Counted from the first letter of the stretch, positions 40,988-52,914 are shown. The stretch is DNA of 64,000 nt from Saccoglossus kowalevskii (GCF_000003605.2 NW_003109576.1:52260-116259); one strand, 5' to 3'. Made by a program: numbers and translations. Notes: generated by a model not told the origin, from the sequence alone.

Positions 40988-41989
40988 GTTATCGTGTTCT
41001 CTTTTCGCTTCATTTCGGAATTCCGCAGTCGATCTTTTTAAAAATTGACACACGGCACAGTGGCAATAACACGTGAAAGCGCGGTGTGTGATGACGTAAA
41101 TTCGAAGTAAGCCAATATCATTCCGATAACTATCATGGAATGAGGTATTTAAAATTCTATTATTCATTATGCCGAATGCTATCTGAAAGGGTTTTTTTTT
41201 GAGGTGCAAATAATAAAAATAAGGAACTGAGGATTTTAGGAGTGAAAGAAAATACAAATTAAATAAAAATGGTATCGCGGCCTGATTCGTGTCCTCATGT
41301 CGTGTTATCCACTATTCCCATTGATATTGCTTTGTGTTTCCCAGTGTGTTCAGTTCTTGTTCTGCCATCTGTGTCACAAACATCACACTCACTGCGAACT
41401 GGAATTCTATTCAGGAAGCTACAAGTAATCATATTATTAATACTCTTGTAACGTGTTATTATGTATGAATTATTAAAATATGCCAGTAAATCATCGGTTC
41501 TCCGTCTCGACCTCTAGTCTATGAGAAAATATAAGACAAACCACAGAGAATGCACAAAATCCAAGTATTATTAAATGTTCAGAAACAGTTTTCAGGAGTA
41601 AAACAATGTATGCTAACATTTGTTGTACAAATCGTTTGAATTATAATATAATTTTTCTTTAAGTGAGTCAGAAGAGAAAGTGATTCTAGAGAACATAAAA
41701 CAACAATAGAAACATGGAGACGCGGATCTCATATTATTATAAATAAAAACTAATGGCTTATTTATTTAAAAACAAAAACAAATTGAGTTCATTGCTGAAT
41801 AAATTATTAAAAGACAAACAATTGCATATCGTTAACATCGATGGATATCTTCGTCTTTTATATTTCAAGTAAGATAATTACACTGTGTTTCTCAAATAAT
41901 ACAATTGACTTATAGGACATTGTATGAATCTAATAAGAAAACACTAGTTACCGGTATACGACGATGTCAGCTGCCTCAATCGACTGCAA

Positions 41990-42365
41990 ATCACAGTGTA
42001 TCAAAATCCAATCAGAGATTAAATTGAAACGAAAATAGATAAATGTATCACTTATAAGGGATAAAGTCAGATAATAACCAGTTTAAGAGTTAAACATCAA
42101 GCTGTCGTCTCACCAACGACCAATTTCTGATTGAGTTATGTTAGTAAAATGAAAACAAGAATTAAATCACGTGCGTTCCACAATTGAATCAGTAAAAATA
42201 AAGCAAATATTGAAGGATATAATAGAAAGGCCGTCAACCGGTAAATTTGTCTTTTATATGTCACAAATTATATTGTGGAAATTAACCAGTTACAACGTTG
42301 AATAATTATTAATTTTAAAATCGCTATTTACCAAAGAATAATAGTTCCAACAGTGTATCCCAAAA
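41990..42365. repeat. Block shared with 37565-37925 (second copy)
   Basis: Counterpart of the 37.6-kb block, located ~1.5 kb after the start of LTR-like copy 4, in the same relative orientation and almost the same distance. This suggests that the repeat and the block belong to one larger unit, or that this stretch was tandemly duplicated and then diverged. Confidence 0.75.
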
Positions 42366-43167
42366 CTCAAAGAACTCGACGAACAGACAATTTATTGACA
42401 ATTTTTAGTAAAACAATTGAATGAAGAAAAACAACAATTGCAATCTACTGAATAGTAATGAAAATGTCACAAATTGTTTTGACGACCAGGTACAATGACT
42501 CGACAGATAATATTGATTAATTAACAATATTAAATTATACTACGTGAGAAATTATGGCGCCATTCTTACAATTACTACTAAATTATATCGACGATTTATG
42601 AATAAGTGTTATGACGTTATCGAACGAATGTGATGCTAGGAATGCTGGAATAGTTGCTGGGTATGTTCATGGACTGACTGGAGATAATTTTACGAATGAT
42701 TAATAATGCACAAACATATCATGCAAATACTAAAGAAGGCAATGAATGTCATGTCGCCCTCAATCAGCTTTCAACTGAATTTTAAATAAAATCATTAGGA
42801 CTGCCATAGAGGGCAGTATAATCTTAGCGCTTGGGCGAATTTCTCCCAAAGATTACATATATCAAATAAGTGTTTCAATTTTGGTGAAACCACATGTAAA
42901 TTATATAATTCTGTTCGCCTGCTACATTTTATGACCAGTTTGTATCTACAATGATATAAGATTTATTTATCATTATTTATTAAAATTATGACTGAAAGAT
43001 TTTCATATCCGTAAAATATGTGCAAGCATACGACTGACATTTCGCAACGTTCGAATTTCGAACAAAATCCAAGCACTCCTTGCGCGATATGCGTCAGATC
43101 GGTTTTGAATGGACGTCGATCTGCAACTTCAATGATTCTGGTCGACTAATTGGTGAAATGAGACTTA

Positions 43168-43442
43168 AAGCTGGACGGTCGTCACCTGCGCACGCGCGGG
43201 AATCGAGTCAAAAACACTGAACAACATCTACATTTCAATCTGTATGACACAGAGCAATTACCGACCATGGTGACTGTGGAAGCTAAAACAGGAGGGTCGT
43301 CACCTGCACACGCGCTGGAATTGAGTCCCAAGCGACGATAACAACACACGCAAAACGCAAAGGCTCATGGGTAGACGGTTGTTTGTAAACAATGAGACGT
43401 TATGGCCATCTGCCGCATGCGCGGGTGACGACTCCCCCGCTT
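43168..43442. mobile_element. Composite MITE, copy C with an extra outer arm
   Basis: Outer left arm AAGCTGGACGGTCGTCACCT (from 43168), a ~73-bp spacer, then a complete MITE copy (43286-43442). TA lies at 43166-43167 and 43443-43444. The spacer also adjoins copy A (3466-3539) in the matching relative position, so it travels with the element. Confidence 0.8.
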
Positions 43443-43814
43443 TAGATAAACCCTTCTATTTATTTGCCACAGCGTTTTCCAACAGCTTATAATTCGTATT
43501 TGTTTCGTATTCCTACCTATCCCCAGTACAGTCTATCACCAGTCTCTCCAGTATAGTTGCCATTTTATTAACCATATGCAGTGGTATTCCCTAGCAAACA
43601 CACGTATGCAAACTACCCAATGGTCGAAATGATTACAAATAACTGAGTTACAGTAACGTTTTCCGTAATATAGTATTTCATTTATGAATCAGGTCACTGG
43701 CTGAGGTTATCAAAGTTTGAATTCTTAGCCAACTGTAGCTGGCGCTATTGATTGATTATCGAATTTTTGTGACAATGAATTACTGTTGACAATTTACGCA
43801 GAAGAATTCAATTC

Positions 43815-44080
43815 GACAAACCATTAGACCTAGTTCACTTAAAATATTTGTAAAATGCATTGAAATAATTTTAACGCTGCTCCCATTTCATTTAATGGCA
43901 TAGTTTATGTGTTTAAGATTATATTTCCTTTTATCCGATGTCATTTATATCACCGCACTTCTAGAGTAAATTACATTAATGAAATTCACTTCATTGGGCG
44001 ATGATTACCCGTTGAACAAGTCAACTCATTGATGTATGAAAGCATCATGACCGGACAAAGCTTAGCAACGACCGTGACTG
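43815..44080 (+). repeat. Dispersed repeat, copy 3 of 3 (diverged)
   Basis: Shares CATTTCATTTAATGGC, TTATATTTCCTTTTA and CCGTTGAACA with the other copies but is clearly older. Confidence 0.65.
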
Positions 44081-47000
44081 GCGTAGCAAACTTTATTCAA
44101 TGATATACGCCATTCAGAAACAATTTACACCAACAATAGTCTCTAAACATAATATAGTAAATCCCCCATTGAAGAGAATCACAACAATTTGTAACAAAAA
44201 TACCACAAGGGTGTGAACATCAACAAATTCTAAATATTTAGACCACACCAGCTGAAAAATGAAGGTTTAATCAGAACTGACGGAACATTTATTAAAATAA
44301 AGATTGTGAGTCTTAGCAAATGCAGCACATGAATAGTACAGTTGTTTTTAGTTTTCTTGGTAGACATAAAGTGCTCAAACTGGGCAATTTAAACACTCAG
44401 TAGGAATATCCAATATGTGACTCAATGGAACTGATGGAGATAGCAGCTTGCTCCTCAATACATTTCTGATTTTCAGCTCTGAAAGCTGGAGCAGTCAACT
44501 AGGAAACCTTATACCAGCTATACAACATGACAATTCTTGACTAATAGACTATACTTGAATTTTACATTGGTAAGTGCATGCAAGATTCTTACAAGGGATT
44601 CTTTTAAGAAGTTCAGTACTGTAAGACGAGACCATGAAGAGTTTTGCCTTGCAACTTAGTTTCTAAAAAAGATTTCAACATTACGTTGATCGTCTGATTA
44701 TGTGCAAAATCCATCCCAATAAAAACCTCGATGACCAAATTTGTTGACGGGCATACATTCGATATGATCTTGGTAAATTAATCTAATTCTCTGGGCAATT
44801 GATATAAACCACTAATGAGATGACTGGATAAAGATTGCTTGAGAGACACTAATACAATCAATTAGACACTTCACAGAGTTTATCCAAAGGATAATATACT
44901 ACTGGAGATGCCGCACACGTGTAACTGGTATACTTATACGTATACGTAGAAGCTCGAGTAACAAGGAAGTCCACACTTGTTACGTCAATTTGGCGCTATT
45001 AGGGTTAAAGTGCCTGTGAAATGCCCAATCACACATTTCCCATTTTGGATTTTTTTCACACTGAAATAGACAGTTATCGATTGTTTGGTTGAATATGATT
45101 ACTCGTATCCGAGTGAATGTGAGATATTTCTCATGTTGTAGCCACGCCTACCTATCCTGAAACAGTCGACTCTAGCCGAGATATACTGTGCCGCCAAACG
45201 CCAAAATATGAGAGGAAGCCATACTCTTGCGATATACTTTCATAATACTGCGTCATTTAACGATAATATTAACGGTATATATGTTGCGACCACGTATCTT
45301 TTAATGTGATGTCGTAATTATGACAATTGACATAGACATAGGTAAATCGTTTGTTCACACCACCATCTTGGATTAAATACTGGTTGTTGCCATCACAATA
45401 CATGCTGTCACAGCTGGTTTCCCCAGAAACAGATCGTCCCGAAGAATTCATATATAATATTTTCCAATTTACGTCTAGTAGTAGTTTCCCCTGTTCTCAG
45501 AAGTCAGAAATGAGGCTCCAAACCAAATGAATGTTTTTTCATTAACTGTGACTGAATCACTGGCAAATTGCAGCACAACAATAATAGGAAATTATGTATT
45601 ATTATGTCTTTTATTATTGGGAGCCGTGCATTGACGACAACATCAGACCGACTGCTGTGGATTTGAGCTAATTTATTGTAATACTCCATTGTATTGGATG
45701 GTATATTCGGTATATGGTGAGCGAAAATAGAAAAAGTTCATCAGATGTGATTACACATGTACCTAGAAACCGTATCACCCAGGTCCTACGTCACACTGTG
45801 ATGATATGCATTTGATAAATTCAATATCAGCTATGATATGTAAATTTGGAATTTACATAGTCACATTTGCAATATGTGGAATTTACCACAAATACCTACA
45901 TGTACATGTATTAATTTACAATGATGCATAGTTTCTGTATTATGCATTATTCATCGGCTACCCCGGCATATGTTACCAGCTCGTCAGCCGGTTCACTGGT
46001 ATGATCGTTCATACTTTTCTGGGATTTCACCAACAGAAACCGCTTTGTGGTGTGTTATTGAAAATAATCATTTTTGATCATACCTTACTACCTAAATAGT
46101 TTACATCCAAAGGTTAAATTCAAAGCATTACGTTTTCGAAGAAAACATACATGCAGTACACGGTCAGTGGTCATGTCATACTTCGTATTGGTCAGCTGAG
46201 AGCTTCAATGGAGGTCAAATATTCTTTGGTAAAATGCTCATTTTATGGTTTTCACTTTTCCTCAGCCTTTCAATGTCACGACATGAAGATCATTCATCAA
46301 TAGTATATCACCACAGCTGTTAAAAAATACAAAGATTCACAACAATACAAAACATAAGGTTTCTCCTATCAAAGCCGTAGGAAGCAAAAATTAGGTTATC
46401 CGGCCATCCAGCGAGGGCCGTAGGCCCGAGGCGTATTCTGACGTGGGCCGAAGGACCATGTCTACTAGGGGGGACGTGCAAAAGTCGTCAGGCCATAGCC
46501 GGTACGGCCGGTACGGTTCCTATGTCCTTGCCTATTTCATTACTACATTCTGAAAGACACTCGTATTTGCACTGCTATTCTGCTACAGCTCGACTCCATA
46601 TTCTAAACCTTCAATCAATTTTAAGTTCTAATTTTTGAAGTAGATGGAAACATTTACTAATTTTTTTTACAACAACAGTTATGATGTAACACTTTACCCA
46701 CAAACCTTTGCTGAAGAATCAAAATATAGAAGTAAAATAATAAAACTTCGTTTTTGTACATATAGAACATTTCGTTGTTATACATATAGGACTATTATGT
46801 TGTTTGTCCATACTCCCCCCTTAAAACAGTTTAATGGTGCAGGAAGATTTGAAGACAAGTTGTTCGTAGATCGCTATGTTTAAAATTATAATAGATTTGT
46901 TTCCAACTTATAACAATATATCTTACAAACAAACATTATAATTGTAAAAATTTTGTCCGTGGGAAGAACAACATATTCAGAAAATTAAAAACCATGCACC

Positions 47001-47422
47001 ACGCCTGTCATATGGTAAATCCTTATGTCCAAGAAACATCCCGAATTTTATGAAATACATTCTTTTAATTATATTATAACGTATGATAAACTAATCGTTT
47101 TAAACAACCTAATTAACATTTTAACGTTATGGACTGGACTTCTTTCTTGGTGTTGCTAGACAGGACTTGGCGATTTAGTGGGTCAATTGTAAAATATGCA
47201 ATATTTATAAATTCTGAATTCTGTAAAATTAACAAGGCTTGCACTAGTGTCACTATTGTATCTATTGCTTTATGCATTGATTCTAATTCTAGTCGATACC
47301 ACACCGTGTAGACAATCCGTCCAGTATATATCTAAACAGTATTATGACTATTCTAGAAATAAGAATATACCTTAAGTGAATGCAGACGAGTTGACATCAC
47401 ATTACCTAGATATAAATAGGAT
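44081..47422. other. Gene-free stretch downstream of the NXPE gene
   Basis: No recognisable gene. A short GC-rich island with small palindromes (GGGCCGTAGGCCC, CCGGTACGGCCGGTACGG) lies at 46400-46520 and may be a transposon remnant. The lower end may include the NXPE 3' UTR. Confidence 0.5.
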
Positions 47423-48150
47423 TTATCCTTCTACTAATTCGGGGCATATATAGGAAAACATTAGCTGTATTTCTTGCTCGATTACATATTGAGACATGTG
47501 AACATCGGGCTTAGAAAAATGAGATAGGCACATATCCCAAACTCCAAGGAAATGTACGCCTATGCCACTAAACACACTCCTTATCATACGATCCATGTCG
47601 TAGAATACCCAGTTACTACTGTGTAAACTCTGAAGCTCATTGACATTATCTCGAGCATGCGCAGACTTAAATATAACTACTGCTGTTGGACATCGCTTCA
47701 AGAATCTTTGAACCGCAAACTTTGTGACAAACAGTCTGTCGATGTAGGAGCGAAGTGACCAAGATGCATAATGAAACATTATGTTCATCATTACCACATA
47801 TTTTTTAGACGCACAATTTTCCTTAGTAATGTTGTCGAGGAATTCGCTCTCAAAGGTAAAGTTCCAAAAATAAACTGGCCTAGGCCCCACTGAAAAGAAA
47901 CCATTGCCTGTAATTATATCTGTGTGATTGTGGACCCAATCAAGTCGTTGTCGAATTTGACCAATTGTTGAGTCACCACATAATCGTATGGCCACGTTGG
48001 ATAAACATTTTCTAATCTGGACAGGAGTCCACTGTTGACTTTTGCATACTAATGAAACATATGTCTTGTTATCTGACCAGTAACCATCATAAATAGGAAT
48101 CGGCAAGTCTGGGCCACATGGTGGAAGAGATGGTAACTTGAATGACGAAT
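47423..48150 (-). CDS. NXPE-family gene, terminal exon (PC-esterase domain)
   Basis: Last coding exon of an NXPE (neurexophilin and PC-esterase domain) family gene. The acceptor TTTTCTTCCAG precedes 48150 and the TAA stop is 47425-47423. It encodes model residues 385-625. The opening LPPCGPDLPIPIYDGYW followed by TYVSLVCK and IRKCL is the family pattern leading to the GDS nucleophile motif (RLCGDSTIGQIRQRLDW; GDS at residues 442-444). The C-terminus has VWDMCLSHFSKPDVH, where the Asp-x-His pair (D599, H601) fits the second catalytic block, and ends YICPELVEG. PC-esterases are SGNH-fold hydrolases predicted to act on acyl esters of glycoconjugates; the true NXPE substrate is not something this sequence can tell. 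The whole protein is ~625 residues versus ~550 in vertebrate NXPEs, the excess lying in the N-terminal stalk. A variant poly(A) signal ATTAAA may lie at 47069-47064 (-). Confidence 0.88.
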
Positions 48151-48552
48151 CTGGAAGAAAACAATTAATGAAACTAATTAATTCTTAGTACTAGAAATAC
48201 AATGAAAAATATGATGAAATATCAATAAAACATGATAGCTGAGTAAAGCAACAACATATTTAAACAGCTAATTTTGAGAAGCTATGAAGCAATGCTTTGA
48301 TTTTCCCCGTGTTCTTCTTATCTTCTGCTGTACATAGTTTTCAGCTTTATTCAATATGTAAAAATAATACAAGGTAGCAAGAAGAAGTGCGTTATAAGAC
48401 AAGCCTAAGCATTGTACCATTCATAGGTGAAAAATATACACATATTATATAACATAAACAATAAATCTTTGTATGCTGCCAATACTTCATACTATTTGTA
48501 GCACAATAAAAAGAAGAATTACAACTATAACTCAAAAACAAATTATATATAC

Positions 48553-48602
48553 CCGCTATCTTTATCGCCAATGGAGTGCAGGTAAGTCGGGTTTGTTCCT
48601 TC
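48553..48602 (-). CDS. NXPE-family gene, 50-nt microexon 4
   Basis: Exons 3 and 5 cannot be joined directly: exon 3 leaves two bases and exon 5 also needs two. Between them lies a 50-nt segment with acceptor TTCATCCATATAG before 48602 and donor GCGG|GTATAT at 48552. It takes two bases and leaves one, restoring the frame exactly. It encodes 16 whole codons (KEQTRLTCTPLAIKIA) between split Gly and Asp codons, with no stop. Linker exons of this kind are expected between the neurexophilin and esterase domains. The GTATAT donor is less than ideal, so confidence is moderate. Confidence 0.62.
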
Positions 48603-49179
48603 CTATATGGATGAAAAATACGAGAATGTAACAAAATACTCATGCAAGTAATTGCGTTTCTATTGATTATCCCATAGACGCTATTACATACCCAGGATGC
48701 TATGTGATTTGTACGATTGTACTGCAAATTTTGCTAAGTAATCTACTGTATTTAGTTGAAAGGTAATGTGTGATCATAATATAAAACTAACTTAAAATAC
48801 AGTGAAATTATGTGAATTTATACAAACACCGATCTAATATAAAGTGTTGACAAAAGTAATTACCGTCGTCGTAGCGAACATGTACATTTACTCGTTTCAT
48901 CCTTTCACAGACAAAAGTAGATGTTTCCTTTAGTTGTCAGATAATTAATTAATAATACTAAGCAATGTATAGTCAGATTTAGGTATATGACATACATGGT
49001 CCAATTATCTGAACTAATGAATATGTATAGAATTATAACTGACTTCACAACTCTTGATCAAATAAGTTACTTGCACCTAGATATGCAATATTGGCGAAAG
49101 TCCGCCAATGATATAATTACGACTTTCATCATGAATCAATAGTTTGTGAATTACTAAAATCATAACCATCGATGTAACA

Positions 49180-49242
49180 ACAACATTATATCTATAGTAT
49201 ACAACATTATATCTATAGTATACAACATTATATCTATAGTAT
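49180..49242. repeat. 21-bp tandem repeat x 3
   Basis: Three identical copies of ACAACATTATATCTATAGTAT end 10 bp below the coding edge of NXPE exon 3, starting within the intron just past its donor site. Identical copies imply recent expansion. Confidence 0.95.
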
Positions 49243-49251
49243 ACAACTTAC

Positions 49252-49797
49252 CCTTTGAATAAGTAAGCAATATTTTGTTTCTCCTGTTCTGCGACTTGTA
49301 CAAGAACCGCGATGCCGGAAGTAGCGTTCACAAGTTGTTGACAAGAAAAGGACTTCGGTTTATCACATATAAACACAGTGCCGCCTAGTGAATTTTCATT
49401 TCCGTAAGTACATTTATCTGCCCACACTCCTTCACGAAGTAATGAACAGGCAGTAGTCTCAGTTTTGACACCATCACCGAAATGACCCGTCCAGGGTACA
49501 CGCTGTTCTTTTAGCCGTTGATTATTGAAGTGTAGTATCAACTCTCTTGTGAACAACAAGTACACGGATATATATGCATCTCCAGACCATGCAGCATAGA
49601 AATAGATAGAATATGTACCATTTCCATAGTCATATACTCGCCCTGCAGTGCTTTTTAGTAGCTGTGTATTTGACATGACAGCTTGGAACATATCTCCACC
49701 TTTGTTTCGTCTGTTGTCATATTTATCATATGTTTCTACGACTACGTGTATATGATCGCCTTTTTTAAAGTGCTGTTCGTTTTCGTAAAAGTATGCC
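49252..49797 (-). CDS. NXPE-family gene, exon 3 (neurexophilin-like domain)
   Basis: Minus-strand exon with acceptor TTGTTTTGCAG before 49797 and donor AAAGG|GTAAGT at 49251. It is 546 nt and leaves with two extra bases. It encodes model residues 186-366, the neurexophilin/filamin-like Ig-fold domain of NXPE proteins. Supporting motifs are GDHIHV, the conserved GGD after a basic turn (RRNKGGD), DYGNGTYSIYF, AAWSGDAYISV and the Cys-containing C-terminal half (VPWTGHF, TACSLL, DKCTY, FICDKP, SFSCQQL). These proteins enter the secretory pathway; the several Cys are likely disulphide-bonded and NGT is a glycosylation site. A 21-bp tandem repeat (49180-49242) sits 10 bp past the exon end. Confidence 0.87.
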
Positions 49798-49865
49798 CTG
49801 CAAAACAATGAATAATTAAATAACGACATAGTACAAGGATATATTTCGTTATCAATAATTAAATA

Positions 49866-49985
49866 ATAACACATGCTTGTGAGGGTAATATCACGATTTG
49901 TTGCCTGTCCAAGGGATGATGGTCATGACCAACAGCCCGAGGGCAGACAACAAATCGTGATATTGCCCGATTAACCATGTGTTAT
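49866..49985. repeat. Imperfect 120-bp hairpin (foldback) in the NXPE intron
   Basis: The outer arms ATAACACATG (49866-49875) and CATGTGTTAT (49976-49985) are perfect complements. The inner arms (49883-49909 and 49942-49967, core TATCACGATTTGTTG) pair almost fully. The loop is about 32 bp. It is probably a small foldback/MITE-type element. It lies 69 bp upstream of the exon 3 acceptor. Confidence 0.85.
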
Positions 49986-51097
49986 TTATTTTATCACATC
50001 GAACAGACATCCACCACGACAATCACAGCTACCATATATCACTCACACCCGCTCTCCCACAAAATAACAACACTTATATTGAAGTATGCAATATTTTATT
50101 TTATCTATTATAACAAGTTTCACATTACTCAATAACATACATACACTGTTTGCTGAAAAACAACGAAATACACTCAGTAAATGTTATTTTCAGCCATGGA
50201 TAGTCTTTTTATTTGAACCGTGTTTCAGCAGTGTGAATCACTCAAATTATCGAGAATAACATTTTTGAAATGAATTGAGAAATTCTTAAACGCAAGTTAT
50301 TTGATCACTATATAGATAAAAGTGTCAGAGTGCCGTGGAAATGACTGAAATTACTTTCTCACGAACGTACCACACCTATTCACAAGCCACACAGCTTTGT
50401 TTAGAGCGTTTTCGGTTAGCATCGGCGTGGAACGCGTAGAAATGCTCACAGCGTAGAACGCGCTGCAGCGACCCCGGCTGCGACGTTTCAGTGTCGGCTT
50501 TGCCGTACATTTTCGCTCCATATAAAAAATACCCTATACATCAAAACAGAGTATCTTAAATAATCTCCATTCTGGCACGTTCACTGTCTATTTCGGATGG
50601 CTAAAGTTCCTTCAAAACCATGAAAGCAACCCCAAAAGCAACAGCGGCCAGAGCAGCACCAGTGCAGCGAACGACAATTTGTTATGCGCAGTATCGTTGC
50701 GCAGTAGTTTCAGTGACGTCATCCATGTGATATACCCATGTAAAATCCACTTGGCGGGCAATATACCATGTAATATCCATTTTTATTCCATGTCATGTGA
50801 CCGAGTCTCAACCAATCATAGCATGCGTAACAACAGTGAGATGTGATAAACATTGTTCAACTTCCGAATGGAAGTGTGGTTATCATTTCACCTTGTTGAT
50901 ATGTGTTATTTAGTCTAGTATGATGCATACGTCGGTCTCACTGGAAATGAATTCAAAACAAGGTACAGAAACCACACTGCCTCATTTCGTAATCAGGCCT
51001 CTAGAAATGCGACAGAACTAAGTAAACATGTTTGGTCGCTCAAAGAAAAAAAATATTGAGCACAGAATAACATGGAAAATTCTTGCTCGTGGTAGCC

Positions 51098-52039
51098 NNN
51101 NNNNNNNNNNNNNNNNNNNNNNNNNNNNNNNNNNNNNNNNNNNNNNNNNNNNNNNNNNNNNNNNNNNNNNNNNNNNNNNNNNNNNNNNNNNNNNNNNNNN
51201 NNNNNNNNNNNNNNNNNNNNNNNNNNNNNNNNNNNNNNNNNNNNNNNNNNNNNNNNNNNNNNNNNNNNNNNNNNNNNNNNNNNNNNNNNNNNNNNNNNNN
51301 NNNNNNNNNNNNNNNNNNNNNNNNNNNNNNNNNNNNNNNNNNNNNNNNNNNNNNNNNNNNNNNNNNNNNNNNNNNNNNNNNNNNNNNNNNNNNNNNNNNN
51401 NNNNNNNNNNNNNNNNNNNNNNNNNNNNNNNNNNNNNNNNNNNNNNNNNNNNNNNNNNNNNNNNNNNNNNNNNNNNNNNNNNNNNNNNNNNNNNNNNNNN
51501 NNNNNNNNNNNNNNNNNNNNNNNNNNNNNNNNNNNNNNNNNNNNNNNNNNNNNNNNNNNNNNNNNNNNNNNNNNNNNNNNNNNNNNNNNNNNNNNNNNNN
51601 NNNNNNNNNNNNNNNNNNNNNNNNNNNNNNNNNNNNNNNNNNNNNNNNNNNNNNNNNNNNNNNNNNNNNNNNNNNNNNNNNNNNNNNNNNNNNNNNNNNN
51701 NNNNNNNNNNNNNNNNNNNNNNNNNNNNNNNNNNNNNNNNNNNNNNNNNNNNNNNNNNNNNNNNNNNNNNNNNNNNNNNNNNNNNNNNNNNNNNNNNNNN
51801 NNNNNNNNNNNNNNNNNNNNNNNNNNNNNNNNNNNNNNNNNNNNNNNNNNNNNNNNNNNNNNNNNNNNNNNNNNNNNNNNNNNNNNNNNNNNNNNNNNNN
51901 NNNNNNNNNNNNNNNNNNNNNNNNNNNNNNNNNNNNNNNNNNNNNNNNNNNNNNNNNNNNNNNNNNNNNNNNNNNNNNNNNNNNNNNNNNNNNNNNNNNN
52001 NNNNNNNNNNNNNNNNNNNNNNNNNNNNNNNNNNNNNNN
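51098..52039. other. Assembly gap (942 N)
   Basis: Run of N inside the NXPE intron between exons 2 and 3. Nothing can be said about its content; an open frame that appears to run through it is an artefact. Confidence 0.99.
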
Positions 52040-52237
52040 TATGTTATCTATATGAGGCTATTTGCGAGTATATGACGTATAGAATAATTTATCACATTAA
52101 TTTCCGTTGTATTGTTTGTTTTACACAGATAGCATATTAAGAAGTTTGGTTTATTATGATGCTTCTGTTTAATAATGGGTTCTCATCAATCTATATTAAC
52201 TGACGCGAAACAATAATAACTTGATAATATAACTCAC

Positions 52238-52707
52238 CTACTTTTGTCCGTGGATGACATCCAAAACTTCTCCTTCCCAAGAATGAATGGCACACTGCTT
52301 TTCTTTTCTTCTATTTTTAAATGACTATACACGTATTCGTATTCCTCCAAAACGCCCTTCCATTCAAGACCAAACCTTGTATATTTATCATATGGGAACA
52401 TCAACTCGTGCTTTTTGGCAATATTTTGACCAAATTTCTCGGGTGACGGGACAGGACGGGAATTTCTGTCGGCGGGATTCTCTGTCTTTGCATCTTTAAT
52501 ATCTAAACTGATCGGATTTCCCATTTGCGCATTAATTTCTTCATTTGGCACCTCGGCGTCCACTCGCGTATATGCGACAGAGGTAACTGTTTCTGAATTG
52601 TTTGGAAAATTACTTGTGATCACCTTTCTGATTCCGTGGTGTTCCGATGCAATATGGGATACATTGACTCGTCTCATCACATAGTTTGTCTCTTCCATAT
52701 GACCAGT
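52238..52707 (-). CDS. NXPE-family gene, exon 2 (N-terminal region)
   Basis: Minus-strand exon bounded by acceptor GATTGACAG before 52707 and donor AGTAG|GTGAGT at 52237. It is 470 nt, enters in phase 0 and leaves with two extra bases, which fits exon 3. It encodes about 156 residues (29-184 in the model). There is a polar, low-conservation stalk with an Asn-glycosylation sequon (NVS), then a better-structured end (FGLEWKGVLEEYEYVYSHL) ending SSTDKS. In NXPE proteins that end leads directly into the first strand of the neurexophilin-like domain. The split codon makes SR, followed by AYFYENEQHFKKGDHI. This aligns residue for residue with my memory of the family pattern. The 942-N gap lies in the following intron, so a missed exon cannot be excluded, but none is needed. 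Confidence 0.75.
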
Positions 52708-52829
52708 CTGTCAATCAACGGACAAAGTGGTTAGTTCAAAGTAATTAATTAATTAATTCATTCATTCATTACTTGGCAAAGTATGTGTGCTTGTATATAT
52801 ACGAAGAGAAAACTATTTAATAACATTAC

Positions 52830-52914
52830 CAACTCTGTGAATAATCTGTCAGTTCCGAATCCGATGATGAAACCTACGAATAATCGCACTGATAAATACT
52901 TTGTGATGAACATC
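52830..52914 (-). CDS. NXPE-family gene, putative first coding exon (signal anchor)
   Basis: Candidate first coding exon of the NXPE-family gene. On the minus strand the acceptor CCAAGCAG precedes 52914, an ATG lies at 52913-52911, and 28 codons run to a donor at 52829 (TTG|GTAATG). The phase-0 end joins phase-0 exon 2 in frame. The peptide (MFITKYLSVRLFVGFIIGFG...) has a short hydrophobic core at residues 6-20 that could be the N-terminal signal anchor found in NXPE proteins. The donor is non-consensus and the hydrophobic run is short, so this exon is the weakest part of the model. Translation could instead start at the Met at 52698 in exon 2, giving a protein without a signal. Confidence 0.45.

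Noticed and set aside
48392-48727. 111-codon minus-strand frame as a full NXPE exon
   Set aside because: Its upstream edge does not fit the phase left by exon 3; only the 50-nt part at 48553-48602 does.
51028-52140. Apparent 370-codon open frame on the plus strand
   Set aside because: It runs almost entirely through the N gap and has no real sequence support.
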